This document shows, in pieces, positions 33,819 to 44,399 of a stretch of DNA of 64,000 bases. The first letter of the stretch is position 1; each line of letters begins with the position of its first letter. The translations under genes were made by a program, and so were the position numbers. Origin of the DNA: Nageia nagi (lineage: Eukaryota; Pinophyta); NCBI GenBank assembly GCA_050084985.1, contig JBITNC010000001.1, forward strand, positions 11,780,001 to 11,844,000, written 5' to 3'. The notes below the pieces were generated by a model. It saw only the letters and a program-made list of their open reading frames with translations. It did no database searches and had not been told where the DNA came from.

Positions 33819-36176
33819 ATGCCTCCACATAGATGCTCCACTGGACATTCTCGACCTATCGGGAAGAGGTAGGGTTTTGAAATAACTTTATTTATTATTT
33901 TTTTATTTTTATTTTTTTTGTAATTTAACCATTTAATTTCAAAATTGAAACCATGAATGATGTTTAGAAATTATTTTGATTATTTCTATCGGATAAAATT
34001 TGTAAATTAGGCTTTTGCTTATATTTTTTGTAAAATTTTTTATAATTCGATTGCGGTTGCCACCTAGGCCAAATGGATGACAGAATCGTCGATGTTTGGA
34101 ATGCGAAACGTTGGTGATTGAGTGTTACAAATTAGAAACACCAATGTTTTAGTATGAAATGCCATTTTTTTTTGAGCTGAACTTTTTAACATTACATAGG
34201 TTCGAGATATATTTGAGCCTCAAGGTAGATATCCCTCGATTCTACAGGAGGGTAGAGATTTTCTAGGTCCAACTGATCATACTTTTTTTAGGTCAATTGG
34301 TTTTGGAGTGGACCCATTCATGGGTCGCATTCATTTGGAGTATCCTTTATTAGCTACATTGTTAGACAAATGGGATGCAGTGACATGTACTTTTCATCTT
34401 CTGACAAGGGAGATGACTATCATAATGGAGGATATACATAGATTGTATAGACTCCCCATTCATAGACGAGGAGTTTTGCATGTGGTGGATAGAACATGAG
34501 CTTTACTTGCTATTTCTTATTTATATGGGGCCGCTCGAGTTGAGACCATTGTTTTTGAGATTATCTCAGGTGGCATCCGATACTACCAGTATTGGATGGA
34601 GGATCAGTAGGGGGTGATCCATTTTTCATACTTGATGGGTTTATTACAGTGTTATGCTCTCCCCAATACTGGCAGTGGGAGGTTTCCATGGTCATTATTG
34701 CTCATTATTGTGGATATGATACAGCATGGTATAGTGTATGCTTGGGCACCTACACTGTTAGCTCAGATTTATAGAGAGCTATTATTTTATTCTCAGGGGC
34801 ATAGGGCCTCTTTATCTGTTACTGTCACCTTGCAAGCGTGGGCTTATGAGCATATAGTTGTAGCTCATCCTCCAGGGTTGTCGATGCCTGGGTTTGGTAG
34901 CCACCTAGATTACAAGGTTGGCATAGTTCGATGGTGTGATGATTTTTATATTCACCCATTAGATGGAGTTCATCAAGATGTGAGTTATTATCACCACATG
35001 ATTAGTCACTTGATTCTAGATTAAGTGAGATTCAGACCTTATCATTTGTATCCTATCTAGGGAGAGCTTGCAACTGAGCTTACTAGTATTCGTAGCCACA
35101 TGTTTTGAGTGGTCATTGAGTAGATTTTTTGGAGTATTTTCATTTTGAGAGAGTGCATCGTTAGTTCAGCTTAGTTCAAGATGTACCTACACCATCAGTG
35201 CCATATCAACATGAGGGCACTATCTCAGTAGATGGTGTACAACCGTTGGTTTATACAGAGCCTGATCCTACTCAGGAGGAGGGATCATTGGAGGGTGATA
35301 TCAGGGAGGATGACATCGGGGTGTCTAAGGCATTCAGGGCCTAGTGGGAAGAGGGAAATGATGGCTTAGAGGTTGGATTGGAGGGTTGACACATTTGTTA
35401 GCACGTTGATGTTGTTGAGGAGTTAGGTGCGACAACAGGAGAGGGAGAGGTAGGCAAGGAGGTCATGGTAGATGCTCCTAAGGAATTAGCTCCTGAGGAG
35501 GAGGCTATGGGTGTAGGTGAGGAGGGAGTTGCCCCAGAGGTTACATGTAGAGTCAAGTAGGCTCCTACTACATAGGTTCCTAGCATTGATACTTTGCTAA
35601 GAGATATTTATGAGCTGAGATACCAGTTGACATAGGCCAACTCATGCATGTATAGGTATAGGGCTGAGCGAGACAGATACAGATAAGAGAGAGATGAGGC
35701 TCATTCTTCTTTACAGGGAGCTCAGGCTCATCAGTTAGGAGTAGCATCTACTTTTGGGGTGGTTCTTTAGTTTTCATTCATGGCATTTATCAGTAATGAG
35801 ATTTTTATAGTGGTATGGTACAAACATGGCTAACAGGTGTTCTAGCTTTTACTCTTGGGGCTCACTATCCTATACCTCTAGCTAGTTATATGCCTATAGA
35901 TATATCAGCATATCAGATAGGCAGTAGCACATAGGGCACAGTTGGATCTCCAAGCAGGACTCAGAGGTCGTAAGGTTTTCCTAGTAGGAGTGGTACACCC
36001 TAGGCATCTCCCTTAGGTGCTGTTGGTTCATCCAAGTTATGGGGAGCTCAGTGTTCAGGTAGTCCTACAGGATCCGTAGGCACTACTCCTCCAGGTCAGG
36101 GTACCGGAGAGACTAGTAGACGATGGAGGTGACCGAGTAGTCCTAGCAGACAAGGTAGTGGTTGGGGTAGTCTTTG
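33819..36176 (+). pseudogene. plant mobile domain (PMD) gene antisense to element D, with intron
   Basis: Mini-exon 1 at 33819-33868 (MPPHRCSTGHSRPIGK), donor AAGAG|GTAGGG; intron 33869-34199 (331 nt) ending TTACATAG; exon 2 starts VRDIFEPQGRYPSIL. It has 50 nt where the A copy has 51, so one base is lost. PMD core: MGRIHLEYPLLATLLDKWD, CTFHLLTREMTIIMEDIHRL, YRLPIHRRGV, then after stops at about 34498 and 34607 the stretch 34614-35024 with LQAWAYEHIVVAHPPG, which fits the W-A-x-E...RP-like part of PMD proteins. The C-terminus has an Arg/Glu coiled stretch (about 35620-35710) and Gly/Ser-rich tail. Fifth-strand logic: transcribed opposite to the element, it ends near 36176 facing ORF3. Not functional as read. 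Confidence 0.8.
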
Positions 36177-37942
36177 AGGATACCCTTTTTCATGCTGTTA
36201 TTTTTTATATGCTTATGAGGTTATTGGACCCTTGTAGTTTTATTTTATGATTCATGATGATAGATCTTTGATATTTATGGTACTTGTATGATTCTTGATG
36301 CATGAGCTTTCATTCTATATATAGATTTATGATAAAATAGGTATGATGTGATGTTATGTAGATCATAATTGTCTTTTAATTACTTGATGATGAATAAATG
36401 TTAATGATAGATGTAATTTTCAAAATGTATGATGCATAGATATAATTGTGGAATGTATGATGTATAATGATAAAATATATAACATATATCAACAAATTAG
36501 TTTGATGATGTTACTAATCTCAAAATTAATTTAATAATAAGTACGATTATAGTTGCTATAAACAATAAATCTAATTTATAAGTTTAATAAGTTAAGTTAC
36601 TTTAAGTTATTGATAACGTGGAATAACATAGTTGTTTAAATAAGTTAAGTTATTTAAGGACATATTTTTATTATATTTTTGCGAAATCAAATGCATCATC
36701 TTCCACACTTGGCAATTTTTTACAATAGACACAATGAACTAATCAAATGCATATGGGCATTAACTCTATTTTGGTTTATTGTATTTTTTACAAAATCAGT
36801 ATTCATCATTTTCCATACTTGGCAATTTTACAATAAACCTCTTGACATGATAAACTAGTGATTTATGGAGGTTTATGAACATTAACTTTATCTTGGTCAG
36901 GGGAACAATAAATAATCATTCTTATCCTTTCCAAAGAAAAGCAATTTTAATAATGTTCAATGATGATGATATTCTCAAAAGGAATGGGTTTAACAAAATG
37001 ACACAAATGATTTTAAACATAAACAAAATACAAATTATGACAAGAGATTAGGTGATTTTGGATTAATAACCAAGTTATTATAACATCTACCTCATCTTTC
37101 TTTATCTCAAGATTTAACAACCTAAGATGATATCAAACAATATTGTTATATGTTGATAAAAAAAAAAACCTAAAACTCCGTGTGTGTAGTGAGATTCATT
37201 TCCCTTCTTAGATCATTTGAGATGAAATATCTTAGAGACATTAATAAGCTAGTCTATCCATATGAAACATATAGAGGTCCATAGGAAAGAAGGTCGCTAG
37301 CCAAAATGGACATATCACCACTCGTAAGGTATGCCCCATTGCTAGACAGGCGTCCATAGCCTCGATGAGGATTAACCCCTCGATCTCGCTATAACCTTGC
37401 TCTACTACTAGTCAGGCGTCCATAGCCTCAATAGAGGATATTATAATCACCCCAAAATCATTGATATGATGTAAATTTTTTTTTTTTTTTCAAATGATTC
37501 TTGGGTTTAAGATGAAGCGAATAACAGGATAGATATGTAACTTTTTTCTCTTAATGTTTCTAAAATAATTTCATTCAAATTTTCTTAGAATTATTTAATG
37601 TATTAAGTGTTTGGAGTTTTTAGATTTTCTTTCAAACACAAACTTTATGTTTTTCTATCATCTATGGTATATCATTTCTTTATGAAAGAAAAGACAAAGT
37701 GAATGTAGTGACAATAATGAAATTATTCTAAGATGATTTTTTCACACATTACACATTTACTAGATAATCACTTTTACAATGACATGCAACATATATTTAC
37801 ATCATACAAGGGTAGGGTACCCAATTGCCAAGTGACCTCTAGATGTTTTCATCTAGGTATATTTTATAATTTTATAATTTTTATGTGTTTTATAATTTTC
37901 AATTTTTTAGGATTTTATAATTTTTTTTTATAATTTTTTTTT
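36177..37942 (-). other. 3' noncoding region of element D
   Basis: Lies between the 3' ends of ORF3 and of the PMD gene, which converge. AT-rich, with TGATGTATAATGATA-like repeats at 36400-36480, two copies of a word around TACTTGGCAATTTTACAATA (36700-36840), the conserved block (37250-37455) and a T-rich tract at 37860-37960. No gene seen. Confidence 0.6.
37250..37455 (-). other. conserved noncoding block, element D copy
   Basis: Counterpart of 23085-23290. Contains TATGGACGCCT twice on the minus strand (CTATGGACGCCTGACTAG and CTATGGACGCCTGTCTAG, 62 bp apart), each preceded by a short GAGG-containing hairpin (CCTCTATTGAGG, CCTCATCGAGG). More G+C than its surroundings. Confidence 0.7.
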
Positions 37943-39164
37943 TTATATTCTTCTAGGGAATCTATTCATAATGTGTTCAAATCGAGTTTGAATTGCATCA
38001 GGATTAAATGAACAATGTGTTGAACTAAACAAAAAACTAAAATCTAATACCACTTGATTATGATAGATTTCTAGAACACAATAATCTAAGTGTTCGAATG
38101 TTACGATTTGTGTGATTGAGATGATTTGTTCTCGATGATTTAAAGTCAGGTTGTGAGTACAATCAACTATTATTTTGGGCTTTTCTATAGGCCATAGGTG
38201 ATAGAAATATATCATTAAATCATATTCTAAGTTAGGAGAACACCATAACTCAAATGCATTGATAAAAACAATAACTTGATATCCATTTACTTTGACATCC
38301 CAATTGTAAGATTCACGTGTATCATAGAATGTCAAGGCCATTTTTTGTTGTATTTCAATAGGCATGGAAAAGGGTATTTGAATACAAAGGAGTAGGAACA
38401 TTACGAATAACTTTCATAAAGAGATCTTTGTCATACCTACTTTCGAACCCCAGAAGATAACTTCCATTATTCCATAATCTATGTCTTTTTGATAGTTTTT
38501 CAATAATCTCATTTCTAACCCTTATTTGATTTATCATTTTAAGCTTGGCGATACGACAAGCTTGCCTTTTCTCCAATCTTTGTTTCCAAATTGTATGTCG
38601 CATTTGCATGCGAAGAAATCTGTGAGTTTGCCTATATTGTTGTTGTAATGTTCTAGGAGGAAAAGCCACAAATGTATTTGGAAAATCATAAATTACCCTT
38701 TTATGAGGTAAATAATGTAAAAGTTCATCTATCCATTCTAGGCTTTTGGTTAATTGTTTAACGTATTTTAGCCTAGCTAAAAGGAGTGAATACTTAGTTA
38801 ATTAACAATTTATGATGATTCTCGGTATTCCATAAGGCCATTGTAGGTAGAAAGTTGTTATTTCTTGTGATATTGTTTCCATATGGGTGAAATAGATTTG
38901 TGGATCTAAACTAATGCCTGCTTCATATCCATAAAAAGTGACTTCCCAACCATTATTTATACCATAAAACATATGGTGTGTTCTCTCAAATTGCTCATCA
39001 ATAGTCATTCGTAAATAATTTAAGAGATTAAAATCAAATCTATGTTTTAAATATGTTAATGCTAAATCACCTGGATATCTTGGCGGTGGAAATCGTACTT
39101 ATGGTTGCACTATGCTACCTTTAGCAGATTCCTTTGCCAGATTCATCTTTTCTATTTTAATCAT
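37943..39164 (-). pseudogene. ORF3 of element D: sense accessory protein with two copies of a ~68-residue module
   Basis: About 400 codons, ATG 39164 (MIKIEKMNLAKESAKG), one frame down to about 38380 broken only by TAA at about 39101 and 38804, then a frameshift, then the frame ending at 37943. Module 1 (39008-38805): MTIDEQFERTHHMFY, GWEVTFYGYE, FYLQWPYGIPRIIINC. Module 2 (38365-38159): MPIEIQQKMALTFYD, NWDVKVNGYQ, FYHLWPIEKPKIIVDC. Consensus: P-I/x-E-x-Q, W-[DE]-V-x3-G-[YL], F-[YH]-L-x-W-P-x3-P-[KR]-I-[IV]-[IV]-[ND]-C. A very basic helix-like linker (RQTHRFLRMQMRHTIWKQRL and on) joins them. Not recognised as any known family; no membrane segments. Directly downstream of integrase. Confidence 0.75.
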
Positions 39165-39244
39165 TAACACTTGAAAAATATTAATACTTTTATTTATTTA
39201 TTATTTTAACAATAAAATAAAACAAAAGAAAACTAATGTACACT

Positions 39245-40430
39245 TTTTTTTATGTATAGAAGGGTCGAAGATGCATGATATTTATAGGTTCATGCTCTTC
39301 ATTTCCTTCTAAATCTGATAAATGATAAGTTCCTTTACCGAATTTTTTCTTAATAATATATGGTCCTAACCAATTTGGAGCAAACTTATCTCTAAGCTGT
39401 CATTCTATTCGTGAAGTTTATTGATTTTCTTTTAAAACCAAATCACCTATTTTGAACTCATGAATTAGAACCCTTTTATCAAAAGCTCATTTTATCCTCT
39501 CCTGATAAACACGCATATGCTCTAAAGCATTGATACATTTTTCATCTAAAAGCAATAACTAATCTAAGCGAGTCTGTCTTGCTTCTTCGTCAGAATTTTG
39601 CTCACTTAGATTTACTCTAAGGGATGGTATCTCAAGTTCTATGGGTAGGATGGCTTCTATTCCATATACTAAAGAGAATGGTGTTGCCCCAATAGGAGTG
39701 CATACACTAGTACGATAAGCCCATAAGGCTTTTGGTATTTGCATATGCCAATCTCTATGAGAATCATTTACTATTTTTGCTAAGATGTTCCGAATAGTTT
39801 TATTAGTAGCCTCTACCTGTCCATTGCCTTGTGGATAATATGGAGTGGAAAAACTTTGTTTAATTTTATACTTATCACATATTTGTTTTACATCATTATT
39901 TTTAAAATTTTTTCCATTATCCATAATTAATCAGTTTGGTATGTTGAATCTACATATAATATAATTTTCTATAAATTTAGCAATTCGTGAACCAATGGTG
40001 GAAGTCATGGGAATAGCCTCTACCCATTTGGTAAAATATTCAGTTGCTGTAATGATGAACTTATGTCCACCAAAAGATGTAGGTGTAATTTGTCCTATTA
40101 AATCTAATGCCCATTTAGAGAATGGCCAAAGTGATTGTATAGGATGTAGTTCTTAAGATGGTTGTGAAAATAAATGAGCGTATTGTTGACATTTAAAACA
40201 TTTTTTTAACATATTCACAATAATCTTTTTCCATAGTTGGCCAATAATACCCCATTTGTATTAATCATTTTACAATTGCAACACCATTAAAATTTCCTTT
40301 GCATGTTCCATCATGGGTGGAGGATATAGCTTTTTTAATATCATTCCATTCAAGACATCTGAGTAAAATATCATTGAAATTTCATCGATGCAAGATATCC
40401 CCTATCAAACAATATTTAGTTGCTTTAATT
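39245..40430 (-). pseudogene. integrase relic, element D
   Basis: CFKCQQYA is the CxxC of the Zn-binding N-terminus (about 40215). Catalytic core: WALDLIGQITP (Asp), IMDNGKNFKN (Asp) and GQVEATNKTI (Glu): all three acids kept. SFSTPYYPQGN, WAYRTSVCTPIGATPFSLVYG and GIEAILPIE follow. C-terminal GPY module: WLGPYIIKKKFG, then YHLSDLEGNEE and INIMHLRPFY. The long clean stretch 39924-39559 indicates fairly recent decay. Stops at several TAA/TAG codons. Confidence 0.88.
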
Positions 40431-40439
40431 TTTTTAAGC

Positions 40440-41035
40440 TCATCGTGATGATTTATTAAGGTTTGCAGGAAGAGTTCCAAATTTTAAAAAATTTGTCAAT
40501 TCTTTGTACCAATTATCTTTATTAGTTACGTCAATATTTAATACGCTTTTTTCTTCATCTTCTTGTTGTAATGATGATTGAGACAATTGAATTATTTCAA
40601 TTTGAATTGAAGATTTTTTAGGATCTTCTAGGATAAGAGATCCAATAGAAGCCATAGCATCTGCAAATCTATTAGATGATCTTGGTGCTGCTTCTATACT
40701 AAATTGGTCAAAAAAATTTAATAATTCCTCAACTAACGCTTTATACTTTTGAAGTAAAGGTTCTTTACATTGATAGATTCCTTTCACTTGATTTACGTTG
40801 AGTAAAGAATCTCCATTAATCTTAATTCTTTTAAGTTTTAATTTAACAGTAGTTTTTAATGCTAATATCAAAGCTTCATATTTCGTATTATTATTAGTAC
40901 AAGGAAATTTTAGTTTAAATGAATATGGTATAGGGATCCCTTATGGCATTATAAATACAACACCTACTCCACCACCTTGTTCACATTGAGAACCATCAAA
41001 GTGTATTATCATATCCCAATCGTCTTCAGGTTCTA
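40440..41035 (-). pseudogene. archaeal-type RNase H, element D
   Basis: All four catalytic carboxylates present: IHFDGSQCEQGGGVGVVF (Asp), NNNTKYEALILAL (Glu), INGDSLLNVNQVKG (Asp), SNRFADAMASIGSL (Asp). One TAA at about 40943 is the only clear break in the first half. Second RNase H of the Tat type, between decayed RNase H and integrase. Confidence 0.85.
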
Positions 41036-41079
41036 CATGTATTTCAATTTTATCTAATTGAAACACCCCATCATTGGGT

Positions 41080-41520
41080 AATTCAATGACAAGTGGTTTA
41101 TTATCTTGCAATGGAGCATCAGTAAGATAATTAGCAATTACTTTTCTTTTATTGACTTTTGTCCAATAAAATGTAAATCAAATTCAATTAAGTGCATTAT
41201 CCACTTTGCAGTTCTTGAATTTTGATAGGTTTTATTCATCATATATTTCAACAGATTCACTTTAGAGATGACATATGTTGTATGATTAAGCATATAATGT
41301 TGAAGTTTTTTAGTAGTAAAAATGATAGCAAGACAATTTTTCCAAATATATATATTTAATCTCATAGCTCATAAGTGTTCTACTTAGATAATATATAGCT
41401 TGTTCTTTATTATGTTCATTCTTTTGAGCAAGCATTGTTCTTAAAGTAGTTTCAATAGCAGAAATATATAAAAAAAGGGTATATATTTTCTTGGTGGACT
41501 TAATACAAGAGGAGATAATA
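41080..41520 (-). pseudogene. degenerate Ty3-type RNase H / connection domain, element D
   Basis: IPFFYIS in place of Y-x-D-A-S: first Asp absent. Followed by KNCLAIIFTTKKLQHYMLNH, TTYVISKVNLLKYMMNKTYQ and FDLHFIGQKSIK. Frameshift near 41460-41400. Confidence 0.65.
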
Positions 41521-41529
41521 AATATCTTT

Positions 41530-42415
41530 TAATTTCATCGAATGCATCTTGTTGCTCTTTGCTCCAATGATATTCTAATCCCTTTTTTAATAATTTTGTA
41601 AATGGTTTACATTTATCAGAAAGTTGAGCTATAAACCTTTTAATGGCTTGTAACTTGCCCTGTAAACTTTGTAATTGTTTTAGATTTGCAGGAGGTGGCA
41701 TGTCTACTACTACCTTCACTTTACTAGGATCTATTTCAATTCCTCGTCGGGACATAATAAATCCTAATAATTTTCCTGAAGTTACACCAAAAACACATTT
41801 TTTTTGGATTTAATCTTACTTTATGTTCTAATAATCTATCTAAGACTTTAATTAGGTCTTTTCCATGATCTTCTCGATATTTAGATCTAACCAACAAATC
41901 ATCGACATAATCTTCTACTATGTCATGCATATAATCATGGAATATATAAGTCATAGCCCTTTGGTAAGTTGCCCCAGCATTTTTTAATCCAAAAGGTATA
42001 ACTTTATAATAAAAGGTACACTAAGGAGTTATAAAAGCCATTTTATGTTGATCTTCAGTGGCTATTTTTATTTGATTATAACCAGAAAACCCATCCATTA
42101 ATGACAACATATCATGTCCTGCTGTCGAGTCTACCAAACTATCAATGCTAGGTAGAGGAAAATCATCCTTTGTTTAAGATCACAGAAATCTGTGCATATT
42201 CTTATTTTTCCACTTGGTTTTTTCACAGGTACCATATTAGATATCCAATCTGAATAATCTACAGGTTGTATAAATTTAGCTTCTAATAATTTTTGAAGTT
42301 CTTTTACCATTAACGCTATAGTAGGATGCATTTTACGTAATTTTTGTTTAACAGGTTTAGCATCAGACTTTAATGCTAAATTATGTACTACTAATTTAAG
42401 ATCTATTCTAGGCAT
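41530..42415 (-). pseudogene. reverse transcriptase, element D
   Basis: KLRKMHPTIALMVKELQKLL, FIQPVDYSDWISNMVPVKK, SGKIRICTDF, DFPLPSID, LMDGFSGYNQI (first catalytic Asp), VIPFGLKNAGATYQRAM, DYVDDLLVRSKYREDH (catalytic YVDD intact), LNPKKCVFG, RGIEIDPSKVK, QGKLQAIKRFIAQLS. Complete in motifs, with two frameshifts (near 42170 and 41790). Confidence 0.88.
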
Positions 42416-42469
42416 GTCTGCATATGACCATGCAAATACCTTTTCTCATTCTTTTAATAAGGTTATAAT

Positions 42470-43711
42470 TTCTTCTTATTCATTTTTTGTGAGGTTTTCT
42501 CCTAATTGAATAATTTTAGGATTTTGAGAATCATTACTAATATTTATTTCTAAAACTTTTTCAGTAAGCATATGCGACCCTTCTTTAAATTGATTTGGTA
42601 CTGGTATCCAACTTTTGTCATCAACACTATATTCTTCATCATATTCTTGAGTTTGTTCATTCTGTGCATACTTGATTTTCATAGGAACCAAATATGTGAT
42701 CTACGTTTTTGAATTCATGTACCGAAGGATTAGATGATATAAGAGAAAATCAGTAATTACTTCATCTATAGAAGTATTGACTATTATTTTGATTAAATTT
42801 TGATTTTCGTTAACTTCATCTATTTGTTCATTATTTTGATCTTCAATATCATTCTTTTTTATTGTAACCATATTTATCGATGGTATACCTGAATATGGAA
42901 TGATTGATGATTCAAAATTTTTATTTATTTTTTCTTGTATATCACTTGGTAAGCACGAATGATTCTAGGGTGGCTCAATATTATTAATAAAGAGCATTTT
43001 GACCCCTTCTAAGACATCCATTTTATTTAATTGTTCTTCTCTTATATTAATAATTTCTTGTACTATAGATTCTTTCTCTAAAATTTCTTCATTATAATCC
43101 AAATTCTCTTCTCCTAAATTTCCTAATTTAGCAAGATTTTTATATTTATTTTGATAACCTAATCCCCTTTTATTAGTGGGATCTTGGTATCGTAATTCAA
43201 TTATTTCTCATGGACCCTGTTCATATCGACCCAATCCTCGTCCTTGCCAATTACATTTGTTAAAATAGTTTATGACAAATGTTCTTGAACATGGCGATAA
43301 ATATTTCATATCATTATTCAAATTTCCTTCATATGTTTGATTGGATATTGTTGACACAAAATCTACTATTCCTGCATAGATAAACATTGTCGGATTAGGT
43401 ACTTCTCTTAAAGGTACTATTTGTCCAATTACACTAGGTGATTCAGATAATCTTCTCATTTCTTGTGCTAAAGGTATATTAAACACAACATCATCTACGT
43501 CATATTCTCCCATCCCTAAATCCATTAATTTAATTTTTACTGGATATATATTGGATGGATTATTATTAGATGTAGTATTTACTTGTTTTGATGAAGAAGC
43601 CCCATGTTTTTCATCTAAAGTTTTAGCAACTTTTTCCCAAGTATCTTTATCCTGTATAGCTATATCACTTTTTTCTTTTATGACTTCGGATTGATTCATA
43701 TTTTTGTTCAT
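42470..43711 (-). pseudogene. protease-RT linker region, element D
   Basis: Long linker with low-complexity acidic parts. The clean stretch 43711-43208 (MNKNMNQSEVIKEKSDIAIQ, VDDVVFNIPLAQEMRRL, YEGNLNNDMKYLSPC, WQGRGLGRYEQG) matches the linker of A up to the A deletion. WQGRGLG followed by E/Q-G is a G-patch-like segment as known near the protease of several plant gypsy elements and retroviruses. Confidence 0.6.
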
Positions 43712-43979
43712 TAATATGGTTGATAAATTAAGGGGATGGTAATGTCACTTTATTTGGATCAAAAATTAAATTACAATGTGAATAAGGATCTAGATCTTTA
43801 AACACACAATGAACTTTATCTTTATAGATGTATTTTAAACATCCATGATAAGTTGATGGAACACATTGTATTTCTCTAATCCATGGGCATCCTAAAAGAA
43901 ATTGTATTGTATAATATTTCCTTCAATTATATGTAATAAAGTTTGAATGATTTTAGCCCCTACTGTAATCGATAGCACT

Positions 43980-44330
43980 ATTGATCCCAAAGTTGAACAC
44001 ACTACATCATTAAATGCCCTAATTTGTAAAGAAGGAAGCTAAGATAAGTGAATCTGATAAATTCAAATTTTTGTATGCAGCATCTGAAATTATATTTATA
44101 GCTGAACCTTCATCTATTAGAATTCTTTTAAATAATCTCCCATCTACTTTACCCATTATATGTAAAGGTGGATCAAGTCCGCCTAGTCCATCGTTATTTA
44201 ATTTTTCTTGTTCGTAGAAGGTGATACTAGGTTGTTGAGATATCTTCAAACTTTCAACTATTGAAATAAAATTATCGGGGTTACTAACATCCACTTGAAT
44301 TTGTTATAGAATTTGATTCATAGCTTCCCT
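43980..44330 (-). pseudogene. aspartic protease relic, element D
   Basis: GRLFKRILIDEGSAINIISD carries the active-site loop in the form D-E-G-S-A (usual D-S/T/Q-G-S/A-S in this lineage); AAYKNLNLS follows as in A. ILGCPWIREIQCVPSTYHGC-like flap and C-terminal strands continue to about 43830 in another frame. Confidence 0.65.
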
Positions 44331-44399
44331 ATAACTCTCAGACTGTTGTAATAATTCAAATAAGGTCATCTTAACTGGAGACATTTTTAATTATCGTTG

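Noticed and set aside
35398-35586. Ser/Thr/Pro-rich minus-strand open frame
   Set aside because: Shadow of the Gly/Glu-rich tail of the plus-strand PMD gene.
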